From CAKSHP01 sp045636325 (GTDB lineage Bacteria > Bacillota > Clostridia > UBA1381 > UMGS1253): 64,000 bases of DNA. This document shows, one piece after another, positions 16,101-25,009 of this stretch. Position numbers and translations under genes: made by a program. Under the pieces are notes generated by a model, which was not told where the DNA came from, did not search any database, and saw nothing but the letters and a program-made list of their open reading frames with translations. The first letter of the stretch is position 1. Each line of letters opens with the position of its first letter. The stretch covers positions 124,001 to 188,000 of the forward strand of contig JAZTXH010000016.1 of NCBI GenBank assembly GCA_045636325.1, written 5' to 3'.

Positions 16101-17237
16101 ATGATTAAAAAGCAGACAATAGAATATAAACTGGTAAGCATAATAGGATTAGCAGGAGAGATACAGACGGAAGAAATATATAAATTAAAATACGGAAAAG
16201 AGTATATAAGAAAAACAATAAGCAAGTTAATAACAAAGAAATGTATTAAAGTATATAAGTTTGATAATAAGAAATATTTAAGATTAACAGTAGCTTGTAA
16301 AAAATACTTATTGGAAAATTATCCTGAAAGATTTGAGTCTATATTAAAAGGTGCAGCCAGAGCTAACAAAATACGAAACGAGGAACACAGACGAACAAGG
16401 TATCACAGACTTGGCGAGCTTTTAATTCTTTTAGACCTTGCAGACATAAAAATATTCGCTGATGAAAAAACTCTTTGGAAAAAGACTCATGGGTTTCAAG
16501 AAGCAGACGGAACAGACTTCACAGACTATTCACCGGATAAAAAGACTGCTGAGTTTTATACAGCAACGGAATTAAAAAGCTTTGGATTTTTTGGAAATGC
16601 AAGAACATCAAGAGCGATGGGAATCATATACTCTCATCCGGATGTTTTTGTAATATACTACTTTGTCAATGAATTTCCCAAATTGGAATACAAAACTGAA
16701 AGTAGTTTTTGTCACAGTGCGGGTTCCGGCATTCATTCTAATTTGAGGCACGATTATCATGCTCGTGCAAAAATAATTTTCGTTGGAGACAGTATGAAAA
16801 TATTTAACGATATTTTACGTGATAAAAGAAAGTCCACAGAGAAAATTCTTAGGATGAATGATGATAGTGACCCTGTTATGTTCCTTGATAAATCTCATCT
16901 TGGTTCAAGACAACTTATGTATTTTATCAACGAAAGAGCCAGGAATGAAATGAAAATGTTTTCTTGTGATTATTTTGGAGCTGAAACTACAGGATGGCAT
17001 ATAGGTTACATTCCCAATACGGGCAAGATTGTCAGAGATTGCACTATATGCAACCCGAGGGTTATTTCATATATTAAATACATCAGCAAAGGAGAAGCTG
17101 TTGAGTATAAAGCGGTAAATGTAATGTGTTTTGATTTTCAATATGAATGCATAAAGAAATATATTGGCGATTCTGATAACGTTACATATTACACATACGA
17201 TTCAGAAAAGGTACTAGGAACGGAGGAAACGAGATGA
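16101..17237 (+). CDS. Winged-helix mobile-element protein, copy 2
   Basis: A 378-residue homologue of the 13746 protein. I place the start at ATG 16101 (MIKKQTIEYK) because it aligns with copy 1 (MIREQTIEYK) and has AAAGGAG 10 bases upstream; a GTG at 16089 overlaps that site. The N-terminal winged helix and the TAEFYTATELK and NARTSRAMGII stretches are conserved, while the last third has diverged strongly. It overlaps the next gene by ATGA, so the two are translationally coupled. Likely part of replication or transfer control of a mobile element; exact function unknown. Confidence 0.78.
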   Translation: MIKKQTIEYKLVSIIGLAGEIQTEEIYKLKYGKEYIRKTISKLITKKCIKVYKFDNKKYLRLTVACKKYLLENYPERFESILKGAARANKIRNEEHRRTRYHRLGELLILLDLADIKIFADEKTLWKKTHGFQEADGTDFTDYSPDKKTAEFYTATELKSFGFFGNARTSRAMGIIYSHPDVFVIYYFVNEFPKLEYKTESSFCHSAGSGIHSNLRHDYHARAKIIFVGDSMKIFNDILRDKRKSTEKILRMNDDSDPVMFLDKSHLGSRQLMYFINERARNEMKMFSCDYFGAETTGWHIGYIPNTGKIVRDCTICNPRVISYIKYISKGEAVEYKAVNVMCFDFQYECIKKYIGDSDNVTYYTYDSEKVLGTEETR

Positions 17238-18190
17238 AAAAACATATAACTAAAAAAGAAAAAGGATTTGTGCAGGTAGCTAATAATATACTGTCGGATC
17301 CTGATATAAGCTTAAAAGCAAAAGCTGTACTTACTATTATGTTATCGCTCCCGGAGAACTGGGATTTCAGTATAGAAGGAATTGCAGGCAAATGCAAAGA
17401 AAGCAAAGATTGTATTGCTAAAGCAATAAATGAACTTATAGATGCAGGTTACGTAAAAAGGACAAAAACACGCGGAGATGATGGCAGAATAACAAAATGG
17501 GATTATGAAGTTTTTGAAGAACCGTATATATTAAATCAACAAAATGATAATAATGAAAAGTCGTGTGAGGAAGAGAATAACACGGTTCTTTCGCCTGCAG
17601 AAAGCGTTTCTCAAGATAATTTTGACGCAGAAGAAACAGAAGATGAAACTCCAGTTCTTGAAAACCCAGTTCTGGATAATCCTTCTATGGAAATTCCATC
17701 AGAGGATATTCCAGATGAGGAAGGTGAGGATACATATAATACTTTAATAAATAAAAAAGAAAATAATAATATTTTATTTAATAATATCCAATCCAATCCT
17801 ATCCCATCTAAGAATAAAATAAGTTTTAATATGTCTGAGATAGAATTAACAAGATTTACTGTTGAAGAAAATATTGATTACGATATTCTTCTTGAAAATT
17901 TTCCTAACCGGAAAGCTATGATTGACGAAATCGTAAATCTTATGGTTGAAGTACTCTGTTCCAAAAGAGAAACCATAACCATCGCAAGCGACACTCATCC
18001 GATAGAGCAGGTCAAGAAACGCTTTAAATCCATAGATAGCGGGCATATAGAGTACATATTGGAGTGCCTGGATAAAAACACAACCGACATCCGTAACATA
18101 AAGCAATATCTGCTATCAGTTATTTTTAACGCTCCCCAGACGATGGATAACTATTATACCGCCGCTGTAAAACATGATTTATACGGATAG
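17234..18190 (+). CDS. Helix-turn-helix replication-type protein with DUF6017 C-terminal domain
   Basis: A 318-residue protein. Residues 1-95 form a winged helix of the plasmid/phage replication-initiator type (FVQVANNILSDPDISLKAKA, then LINEL-like and YVKRTKTR wing). An acidic Pro/Glu-rich linker spans about 100-195. Residues 205-318 match DUF6017 (ENIDYDILLENFP, then NTTDIRNIKQYLLSVIFNAP). Such proteins are common in integrative elements of Clostridia. No relaxase or complete integrase is in the window, so this module is probably a residue of a larger element. Confidence 0.85.
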   Translation: MKKHITKKEKGFVQVANNILSDPDISLKAKAVLTIMLSLPENWDFSIEGIAGKCKESKDCIAKAINELIDAGYVKRTKTRGDDGRITKWDYEVFEEPYILNQQNDNNEKSCEEENNTVLSPAESVSQDNFDAEETEDETPVLENPVLDNPSMEIPSEDIPDEEGEDTYNTLINKKENNNILFNNIQSNPIPSKNKISFNMSEIELTRFTVEENIDYDILLENFPNRKAMIDEIVNLMVEVLCSKRETITIASDTHPIEQVKKRFKSIDSGHIEYILECLDKNTTDIRNIKQYLLSVIFNAPQTMDNYYTAAVKHDLYG

Positions 18191-18203
18191 AAAGTCGAGC
18201 AAA

Positions 18204-18267
18204 AAAAGAACCAATCATCTGAGGCGTAGATGCCTACATAGCATCCTCTCCGACAAAAGGTTCTTTT
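18204..18267 (+). terminator. Terminator after the replication module
   Basis: AAAAGAACC pairs with GGTTCTTTT around an inner stem (GAGG-C-GTAGATGC with GCATCCTC), ending in T-rich sequence. Confidence 0.7.
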
Positions 18268-18314
18268 AGCTTTGTTTTATCAAGTTAACTCAGAAAGGCA
18301 GAAAAATATGCTGA

Positions 18315-20102
18315 TCACGCGAGGGATTTCAAATATTCTTCAACGTTAAGATATTTGATTCCGTTAGCATTGGTAGTTTCACCGCGATAGATGACATATT
18401 TCCCTTTGATATCGCCAAACCGGAAGGCGGTATCTTTGCATTTTTGTTCATCAATAAGATGCTGGTATTGCTTTGAAACAATCTCTTTACTGTATTTGAT
18501 TTCATATATTTCGCAAGAAAGAGATTTTTCATCTGCGATGACCATATCAAATTCGCCTGTGGTGAATTGAAGCTTAAATACTTGCTTTTGAGGATATGCC
18601 ATCTTTGTTTCCAAGAGAACAATTTCTTCCAGCATACGGCCTTTAACCTCGCTTAATATTCTCTCAAGGATGTATGCTCTTTCGCTAGCTGAGAAATTAC
18701 TGAATTTTTCATCCTGAAGAATAGAATTAACAAGTTCTGTAGCCTGTGAATATCTCATACCGGGCTGTGTAATTGTTGTTTTTTTATTGCCGGGGCTTAC
18801 AACCGGTAAATATTCCTCGTCAATTTCCATTGTCAGATCAAGCAGAGAAAGGTACTCCTTGATTTCTAATGCACAAGTTTCATCGATGTCTACTGATTGG
18901 TCTTCAATATTCAAAATTTTGAGAGTTTGCATAAGACGCTCTTCAACCGCATCTCTATCGATATTGCTTAATAAATCAACGCTGTTTTGCTTGTCTTTTA
19001 ACAAATTGTTAGCGGAGATTGATAAGTCGGTAGACTTGAAGGTTTTTGTGAGTACGTCCACAGTAAAACGATGGTTAATATCTTCTACTACACGGTTAAT
19101 AGCGTTTGTAAGCTCACCTTTTTCGTATAAGGCAATCAGGTGTCTGAAATGAGTACCGTGTTGATAATATTTAAGTGAGTGTTGAATATTTCTTGCTATT
19201 GCAGTGTCGATATATTCATCAGTTTTCTTGGGATCAGCAAATGGTGATTCTATGTTGTAATTTATACCACTAAGACTCATTGTGCCACCAAAGCGAATAT
19301 ATTCATCAATACCCTTAATTCCAAGAACCTTTTCAAATTCACGATAAGGAATAAAGGTTGTGTGAAGAGTGATACATCTGTCATATAATTCTTCGCTTTC
19401 AGTGAACAAAAAACCGAGTGAGTCTGTGCCGGAAAGAACTATTTTCATTCCGCAGGAAGCGTATATGTCAGAGAATAAAGCGGCACCTTCGATAAAGTCT
19501 TCCATCAGAGTTACTTCATCAATGAACACATATTTATATCCTTGCGTTTCAAGATATTTAAGGTCTTGGTTTAATTGTGAAAGATTATCCTGAGTTTTCA
19601 CCTGTATAAATGCAGACTGTTGTAATTCGCTTTCTGTCATATTTGCGATGATCTGACGAATAAGAGTTGTTTTACCGGTACGGCGCAGACCATAAAGGAC
19701 AAAAACCTTATCCATATGGCCACCATAAATATATTCGTGGAGTTTACTATAGCATTCTCTCTTTTTATAACTTTTAACCGATGAGGCATATTTTTTAAGT
19801 TGCTCACCAATACGAATATATGTGTTAAATTCGTGAGAGATTGAGCTTTTTGGAGTTGATGGAACTAATCTTTTTAATTCCTTTAACTCTTTTTCTAATT
19901 CTCTGCGTTTTTTAATTTGTGCTTTCAGTAATTCAACATCATCGAAGGCAACATATGTTTCTTTAGATTTTCCATCTATGTTTACACGATGGTAATAATA
20001 AACTTTATCTTTAATAGTTTTTTTAGATACACTTCCCGGTGGGAGAGCAGCAATTTCCCGTTCGAGGTCAATAATACGCTCCATAACATCATTATTAGCC
20101 AT
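18315..20102 (-). CDS. AAA+ ATPase with C-terminal nuclease-like region
   Basis: A 595-residue protein. Residues 1-75 are a charged coiled-coil, including a KVYYYHRV stretch. The ATPase core at about 125-330 has Walker A GLRRTGKTTLIRQ and Walker B YVFIDEVT, with a sensor-like IVLSGTDSLG, as in the AAA_14/DUF4143-type prokaryotic ATPases. The C-terminus (FTTGEFDMVI then CEIYEIKYS) has the spacing of a PD-(D/E)xK nuclease fold. These ATPases are widespread in accessory DNA and not well characterised. It has its own strong promoter with repeated boxes, on the opposite strand to the replication module. Confidence 0.85.
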   Translation of the reverse strand: MANNDVMERIIDLEREIAALPPGSVSKKTIKDKVYYYHRVNIDGKSKETYVAFDDVELLKAQIKKRRELEKELKELKRLVPSTPKSSISHEFNTYIRIGEQLKKYASSVKSYKKRECYSKLHEYIYGGHMDKVFVLYGLRRTGKTTLIRQIIANMTESELQQSAFIQVKTQDNLSQLNQDLKYLETQGYKYVFIDEVTLMEDFIEGAALFSDIYASCGMKIVLSGTDSLGFLFTESEELYDRCITLHTTFIPYREFEKVLGIKGIDEYIRFGGTMSLSGINYNIESPFADPKKTDEYIDTAIARNIQHSLKYYQHGTHFRHLIALYEKGELTNAINRVVEDINHRFTVDVLTKTFKSTDLSISANNLLKDKQNSVDLLSNIDRDAVEERLMQTLKILNIEDQSVDIDETCALEIKEYLSLLDLTMEIDEEYLPVVSPGNKKTTITQPGMRYSQATELVNSILQDEKFSNFSASERAYILERILSEVKGRMLEEIVLLETKMAYPQKQVFKLQFTTGEFDMVIADEKSLSCEIYEIKYSKEIVSKQYQHLIDEQKCKDTAFRFGDIKGKYVIYRGETTNANGIKYLNVEEYLKSLA

Positions 20103-20121
20103 AAAAACACCTCCGTTTATT

Positions 20122-20171
20122 AGTTATACCCAATTATACCCTAAATATACATAATTGTCAAGGGTATAACT
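20122..20171 (-). promoter_or_regulatory. Consensus promoter embedded in three GGGTATAA boxes
   Basis: On the minus strand a perfect TTGACA and TATAAT are 17 bases apart, upstream of the ATPase gene. GGGTATAACT and its exact inverse AGTTATACCC (20122-20131 and 20162-20171) flank the promoter, and a third GGGTATAAT covers the -10 box. This looks like an operator for a repressor. Which protein binds is not visible. Confidence 0.75.
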
Positions 20172-20239
20172 GATAAACAAATAATAAGTATTTCATCAAA
20201 AGAATAAGCAGGCGTTTCACCTACTTGGCATATACTGCG

Positions 20240-20434
20240 TTATTTCAGCTCGTCTGTGTCGGCATATGCTTGCCGCCGGTTACCACCTATACTCCGGAAG
20301 GTTTTCTGATTTAAAACATAATTTTTTACTACTTTTTGTGCAGCATGGGAAATAAAATCCTCTGCCATGAGTTGACTATCATTTTCATTATTTGGATTAT
20401 GGAAAGTTATAATTAGTTTTTCATGTGTTTTCAT
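20240..20434 (-). CDS. Small hypothetical protein (64 residues)
   Basis: Starts at ATG 20434, two bases after the stop of the preceding gene, so it is probably coupled to it; a GTG at 20446 would overlap. The sequence KLIITFHNPNNENDSQ then KVVKNYVLNQ looks like a small mobile-element protein type I have seen beside recombinases, but I cannot name a function. It is the last gene of a four-gene minus-strand cluster. Confidence 0.5.
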   Translation of the reverse strand: MKTHEKLIITFHNPNNENDSQLMAEDFISHAAQKVVKNYVLNQKTFRSIGGNRRQAYADTDELK

Positions 20435-20436
20435 CT

Positions 20437-20931
20437 TTAGTCCCACAGTCTTCTTAGATGTTTTCGAAATAGTTGTATTCCTTCATCAAGAGACTTTTCC
20501 ATAAAGTCAGTTTTTTCCTTTTCTTTTTTATGATAATTCTCGTCCAATTCATTATCTGCGTGGCATATTAAACGACCTGCATTATAATCAATTTCTAATG
20601 TTTTAAGATATTCATCTCTATATGGATTTGTAAACTCAGTACTTCGCTCATCAGCATTTCTAAAAGATTGAGCCATTGTTTTTATAATAATAACCCATTC
20701 TTCATCGGTCATATCTGAAGGATGTCCTGTATGTATCTTTATATATTCATCAAGCATTTCAGGAACGATTGATAAAAACCAATTATCAATATCCCAGATA
20801 TCTCTATAGCAATACCCTTTGTTTGCTCTCAGCCAAGCACAATGAATGTCTCTGAATTTGTGTGCAATTACAGTCCATGGATGCAGTAAACAATATTTAC
20901 GAGAATAGGCCACTGGTGTAAATATAGACAT
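20437..20931 (-). CDS. Hypothetical protein, 164 residues
   Basis: Unrecognised soluble protein, rich in aromatic and charged residues (CYRDIWDIDNWFLSIVPEML near the centre). The start at ATG 20931 is chosen because AGGAGG lies 9 bases upstream and the phosphoesterase stops 4 bases before it; an earlier ATG at 20970 would overlap that gene. No transmembrane segment or catalytic motif is evident. It lies in an operon with the calcineurin-like phosphoesterase and probably shares its function, which may be phage- or element-related. Confidence 0.65.
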   Translation of the reverse strand: MSIFTPVAYSRKYCLLHPWTVIAHKFRDIHCAWLRANKGYCYRDIWDIDNWFLSIVPEMLDEYIKIHTGHPSDMTDEEWVIIIKTMAQSFRNADERSTEFTNPYRDEYLKTLEIDYNAGRLICHADNELDENYHKKEKEKTDFMEKSLDEGIQLFRKHLRRLWD

Positions 20932-20935
20932 TACC

Positions 20936-21508
20936 TTAGTCCTCCTTACTGGTAGCAAGAATTTCGTCAAGCGTTATTGGTTCATAATTCCAATGCATGC
21001 AGCCAACATTATAAATTTCATTTTGAAATCCTCGGTCATTTAGATTTTTTGCTATCTCTCGTTCAATATTTGATTCTTCAGAACTATGCGAATGACCATG
21101 GAGTAAGATTGTCTGGTAACGATGTGCATTATAAAATGGCATAAAATAGTGACTTAAGATGCATCTGCGCTTGTTGCCGTTTTCGAGAGTAACTACGATG
21201 TCATCATAATCCTTGATCCCCGCAAGAGCTTTTTTTGCCTTTGCATTATTAATAAACCGATCATGATTCCCCTTGATAAGAATAATCTGTCCATTCAGAC
21301 TCTTTATAAGCGGTTCTGCATAATCTGTGAGTGATTTCCAAATCATATCGCCAAGCACATAAACAAGATCGCCCTTACCAACTTTATTATTCCAACGTTT
21401 TATCATTTCCTCATCCATTTCTGATGCAGACGAAAAAGGCCTTTTATCAAATTGAATAACGTTTTCATGACCAAAATGTGTGTCTGCTGTAAAAAAGATT
21501 TTTTGCAT
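20936..21508 (-). CDS. Calcineurin-like metallophosphoesterase
   Basis: A 190-residue metallophosphoesterase. Metal ligands are visible in order: FTADTHFGHENV near residue 10, VLGDMIW near 52, IKGNHDRF near 80, LSHYFMP near 120 and HGHSHS near 140. Family members hydrolyse phosphodiesters or phosphomonoesters with two metal ions; the substrate is not evident. An ATG at 21512-21514 overlaps the previous stop (TGATG) and is an alternative start, two codons earlier. Small proteins of this type are frequent on phages and mobile elements. Confidence 0.82.
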   Translation of the reverse strand: MQKIFFTADTHFGHENVIQFDKRPFSSASEMDEEMIKRWNNKVGKGDLVYVLGDMIWKSLTDYAEPLIKSLNGQIILIKGNHDRFINNAKAKKALAGIKDYDDIVVTLENGNKRRCILSHYFMPFYNAHRYQTILLHGHSHSSEESNIEREIAKNLNDRGFQNEIYNVGCMHWNYEPITLDEILATSKED

Positions 21509-21513
21509 AAGCA

Positions 21514-22140
21514 TCAATCCTCCGATGGTATCAATTTTACATCCCGTATATCTTGCCATACGCATTTTTCTGCAACAATATCAGTATTTTCATATGGCAA
21601 ATTCATAAAAGAAATTATGTCTTCATTAGGAAAATAACTGTGGCAATATTTAGGAATTATACCTTGCGGAACAACACCAACCTTTTCAGTTCCTTTCACG
21701 CGTTCTATAAAGTTCTCGCCATCGTTAATAATAACAGGAAGCCCAGCACGACACAAAGCTAAATAGAATTTTATAGTTTCTGTACTTCTGCCGTATGAAG
21801 AGCCGGCGAGAGATAAATAAAACCCTTCGTTGTCACAACGGACATATAAACTAATGTGTGTTGAATTTCCACCACGACACACTTCCCAGGGATGTGCTCC
21901 GTGCCAATCGGGAGAATTAAGCCACTTTATAAAATCTTCAGAGGAATCTCCATCGATATCTGCCAGATCAGCATCACGACCATCTGCAAAACGATAATAT
22001 TGCTCCTTGGGTGACATATCTCCTATGTCATAACCCATAGCAGAGTATCCAATAGAACAGTAGTTATAGAAGTCGTTTGCAGTCATATTATAAAGTCTGC
22101 CATGGGTGCACCATTGAAATGAATCTCTTGCACCTTCCAA
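21514..22140 (-). CDS. Hypothetical protein, probably 5'-truncated
   Basis: At least 208 residues. The only start in this range is TTG 22140, without a ribosome binding site, and the frame stays open upstream to about 22200 without an ATG. There it runs into the antisense of a serine recombinase remnant. I read this as a gene whose 5' end was lost at a junction. The product has a Trp/Tyr-rich globular pattern (IKWLNSPDWHGAHPWEVCR near residue 70) and no recognised domain. It overlaps the phosphoesterase gene by TGATG. Confidence 0.55.
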   Translation of the reverse strand: MEGARDSFQWCTHGRLYNMTANDFYNYCSIGYSAMGYDIGDMSPKEQYYRFADGRDADLADIDGDSSEDFIKWLNSPDWHGAHPWEVCRGGNSTHISLYVRCDNEGFYLSLAGSSYGRSTETIKFYLALCRAGLPVIINDGENFIERVKGTEKVGVVPQGIIPKYCHSYFPNEDIISFMNLPYENTDIVAEKCVWQDIRDVKLIPSED

Positions 22141-22179
22141 ACACGGACGAAGTGCAAGAATTTTCTTCTTTCGATTAAT

Positions 22180-22350
22180 GAGAACTTGCGCAAAGTCAAG
22201 GAAACTACCATAAAAGTTTATAAAGAGATTGGAGCGATTAAAAAGATTGACAGAAGTGTAGTAGAAAAATTAATTGACAAGATGATAGTACATAGGGAAG
22301 GGAGAGTTGAAATCCAATGGAAATTTAAAGAAATTTTTCAAAGTGCATAA
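22180..22350 (+). pseudogene. C-terminal remnant of a large serine recombinase
   Basis: A plus-strand frame ending at TAA 22348-22350 encodes about 56 residues with the end pattern of large serine recombinases (SVVEKLIDKMIVHREGRVEI followed by WKFKEIF). The catalytic and zinc domains are absent and no start codon exists. It marks the edge of a lost or deleted transposon-like element next to the phosphoesterase cluster. Confidence 0.65.
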
Positions 22351-22380
22351 AAGCTTGACAGTATTGCAAAATGCAATCTG

Positions 22381-22569
22381 ACAAGTCACTAAATTTAAAA
22401 GTTATAGTTTGCAATTTTTTAATATTTATGATAAAATACAAGAGCGAGAAAATATAGCATTCTCGCTGGTCCTGAAAGTAAATTGTTCAAATAAAATCAG
22501 CTGAAAAATAGGAAAAATTCTTTAGTCCCTATTATTCACTGTTCACTGGGCTTGACAAAAGTCGAATTG
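22381..22569. repeat. Imperfect direct repeat, left copy, with GCGAGAA hairpin
   Basis: About 190 bases resembling 27222-27413: shared AATTTAAAAGTTA, a GCGAGAA...TTCTCGC hairpin with a 9-base loop (22444-22466), CAGCTGAAAAA-like and CCTATTATTCACTGTTCACT blocks. It fills most of the gene-free stretch before 22671. Confidence 0.75.
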
Positions 22570-22670
22570 TGTCAGATATTGTAATTCTGTTTAAAATGTG
22601 CTATTATCCAAATATGATACTTATACTAGTGTAATAAAATTATATTTATAAATGTTGAAGGAGTGTTAAT

Positions 22671-23570
22671 ATGGAAGAAAAGATAAGACAATTTGAAATT
22701 GAAGCTAACAAGGCATATCAAAAAAACAAAGCAAAGGGTTTTGCAGAGGTATTATCTGCGATGATTGTAGGAACTATATTTACAATACTTGCCATTGTGA
22801 GTACATACCAATTTTGCGTGTTTGCGATGGAAGGTGTTGATTTTAGTGCCTATCTTTCAAAAATATGGAATGATATTTTCGGAGCATTTATACCTGAAAG
22901 CGATGTAGGATATATAAAAATGTTTAAAGGGCTTGCAAGTGCATACGTATTTGTTGTTGTAGCAAATATTATTCTTGTTAATATATTACCTTTATTTTAC
23001 ATAAAAAGAAAGCCTAAACCGATCATAGAATCTAATAATTTAAAGAAAGCAGAAAGAATACTTGGAAGAGCACAATGGACTCCTTCCGGTGGGTTAGTTT
23101 ATTCTTGCATTATGGCAATTATTTATTTTCTGGTTATTTTCATGTTATTGTTTTATATGTCGTTTTTCATGATTAATGTAAACATTAAATATTTCTCAGA
23201 CATACTTGGGTGTGTGTTTATGTTTGCTTTTATTGTTATTGTTTGTGCAATATTTACTTTTGTACTATATGGACTATATTTGTTGGTTATTAAAATTGCG
23301 CCAACATGGTGCAAAACCAAAACATCTTTTAATGAATTGGAGAATTATGTAAAAAGACTACAGCTACAAGAAGACCGTATTCGAAGGGAAAATGAAAGAA
23401 AGAAAAAAGAAGAGGAAGAAAAAAAGGAAGCAAATAGACCAAAACCACCATATGTTCCTAATGTAGGAACAGGAGTGCCGTATGGTGTCTCTTCGACACC
23501 AGAGCAACCATCAGGACACAGAAGTTGCGGGATTTCAGGTTCTTTCTGTGGTATGGGTAGCGGAAGATGA
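22671..23570 (+). CDS. Multi-pass membrane protein with a short Cys-containing C-terminal tail (candidate RiPP precursor)
   Basis: A 299-residue protein with about four membrane segments (near residues 27-50, 92-115, 143-170 and 180-212). A cytoplasmic charged coiled-coil follows (RLQLQEDRIRRENERKKK, 229-246), then a Pro/Gly-rich linker. The last 17 residues are HRSCGISGSFCGMGSGR, with Cys286 and Cys293. The stop overlaps the start of a radical SAM/SPASM gene (ATGA). The tail resembles a modifiable core peptide carried by a membrane anchor; that is inference. Without the neighbour it would be a plain hypothetical membrane protein. AAGGAG precedes the ATG. Confidence 0.75.
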   Translation: MEEKIRQFEIEANKAYQKNKAKGFAEVLSAMIVGTIFTILAIVSTYQFCVFAMEGVDFSAYLSKIWNDIFGAFIPESDVGYIKMFKGLASAYVFVVVANIILVNILPLFYIKRKPKPIIESNNLKKAERILGRAQWTPSGGLVYSCIMAIIYFLVIFMLLFYMSFFMINVNIKYFSDILGCVFMFAFIVIVCAIFTFVLYGLYLLVIKIAPTWCKTKTSFNELENYVKRLQLQEDRIRRENERKKKEEEEKKEANRPKPPYVPNVGTGVPYGVSSTPEQPSGHRSCGISGSFCGMGSGR

Positions 23571-24895
23571 TTAAGTTAAAAGACTCCGTGTTTTTTAGAG
23601 AATATGACAACAAAACATACATCACAGATATACATACGCATAGAGAATATATGTTAGATGTACCTGTGTTTGCTATTTTGGATCTTTTTAAGGAGAAAAC
23701 ATCGCCTTCGCAGGCTAAGAATTATTTATCAAGGCAGTATCCACAAGTGGATTATTGTACTATTTCGGATGATATAGATAGTGTAGTAGACTTTTTGACA
23801 TTAAATGGCTTGATCGAAGGAGTTGAAATCAACACTGATATAAGTATTAAAGGTGGTTCTTCCGGAATTCAAAAATATACCATTTTAAATAAGATTTTTT
23901 ACACTGCAATGCTGGAGCTTACTTACAGATGCTGTGAAAAATGCAAACACTGTTATCTTGAGCCTTCTGCATATGGTTCTGTGTATGAGGAACGTGCTAA
24001 AAATGAAATGGCTACTGAAAAAATCAAAAGTGTTATTGATGAAATTTCGCAGATGAATGCAGCGGAAGTTACAATTACTGGTGGAGAACCTTTTATACGC
24101 AAAGATTGTTTAGAAATTTTAGATTACATAAGCAAAAAAGGACTTTTAATTAATATTTTTTCAAATGCAATACTACTATCTGAAAAAGATATTCACAAAA
24201 TATCAAAGCTGAATATTAAATACTTTCATGTAAGTTTATATAGTCATATACCTGAAAAGCACGATAATATCACAGGGGTAAAAGGTTCATTTTATAAAAC
24301 TATAAATGCTGTAAAAACATTTTCAAAGTATAATGTGGCAGTGAACATAAAATTTGTTCTTATGGAAGAAAATAAGGATGATTTTGATGGTGTCGCAGAA
24401 TTAGCAAAAGAAATGAATGCTTCAATACAATTGATATCATTTATAACACCTTCAATTCAGGGTGATTGTGCTCTGTCTGAATTAACGGTGAAGGATAGAG
24501 AAAAAATGAAAGAAGTTATTTACAAATGGGACAAACTAACTTGTTACAATGGTTACAATGGAGAGTTTTCAGAAACTCATCCTATTTGTGAAGCAGGAAT
24601 GAATAATCTTTCAATAAACCCATATGGAAAGGTATATCCTTGCAATTCTTTTAAAATGGAGGTAGGGGATATTTATAAACAAACCCTTTCGGAAATTTGG
24701 GAAACAAGCGAAAAATTAAAGGAGTGGCAAAATACTACAAGGGCTAAACTTGTTAATTGTGTTGAATGCACATATAATGCATTTTGTGAGTTTTGTCCTG
24801 GTGTAGCATTTCAATTCAGTGGAAATATGTTTCAAAAATATAATTATGCTTGTGAAAATGCGAAAGCAAGATGGGAATTATATGGAGGCAATTAA
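23567..24895 (+). CDS. Radical SAM/SPASM peptide maturase with PqqD-like N-terminal domain
   Basis: A 442-residue enzyme. Residues 1-90 look like a PqqD/RRE-type peptide-recognition domain (YMLDVPVFAILDLFKEK, then SVVDFLTLNGLIEG). The AdoMet cluster motif CxxxCxxC is Cys122/Cys126/Cys129. ITGGEPFIRKD near residue 168 matches the GGE motif. A SPASM region carries extra cysteines (NPYGKVYPCNSF, then CVECTYNAFCEFCPG). SPASM enzymes of this type usually modify ribosomal peptides or proteins. The ATGA overlap with the gene above points to that product as substrate. Confidence 0.9.
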   Translation: MIKLKDSVFFREYDNKTYITDIHTHREYMLDVPVFAILDLFKEKTSPSQAKNYLSRQYPQVDYCTISDDIDSVVDFLTLNGLIEGVEINTDISIKGGSSGIQKYTILNKIFYTAMLELTYRCCEKCKHCYLEPSAYGSVYEERAKNEMATEKIKSVIDEISQMNAAEVTITGGEPFIRKDCLEILDYISKKGLLINIFSNAILLSEKDIHKISKLNIKYFHVSLYSHIPEKHDNITGVKGSFYKTINAVKTFSKYNVAVNIKFVLMEENKDDFDGVAELAKEMNASIQLISFITPSIQGDCALSELTVKDREKMKEVIYKWDKLTCYNGYNGEFSETHPICEAGMNNLSINPYGKVYPCNSFKMEVGDIYKQTLSEIWETSEKLKEWQNTTRAKLVNCVECTYNAFCEFCPGVAFQFSGNMFQKYNYACENAKARWELYGGN

Positions 24896-25009
24896 ATATC
24901 TTAAATGTAAACCTGTGGTTTTGTGAAATATCGTTTAAGGTCAGGTTGCCTTGAAAATGAAATATCTATGATTCATATAGAAAAACAAAAATGTTAGGAG
25001 AATATAACA

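Larger units (their letters stand above)
13300..18190 (+). repeat. Diverged tandem duplication of a three-gene replication/mobilisation module
   Basis: The order DUF6100-like gene, hairpin spacer, winged-helix protein and DUF6017 protein occurs twice: 13290-15235 and 15257-18190. The spacer after the first gene is alike in both (the CCGTATCACAAAACGGCGTTTT motif is shared). In copy 1 the first gene is truncated and the third is a pseudogene; copy 2 is complete. The copies differ at many positions, so the duplication is not recent. Confidence 0.85.
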
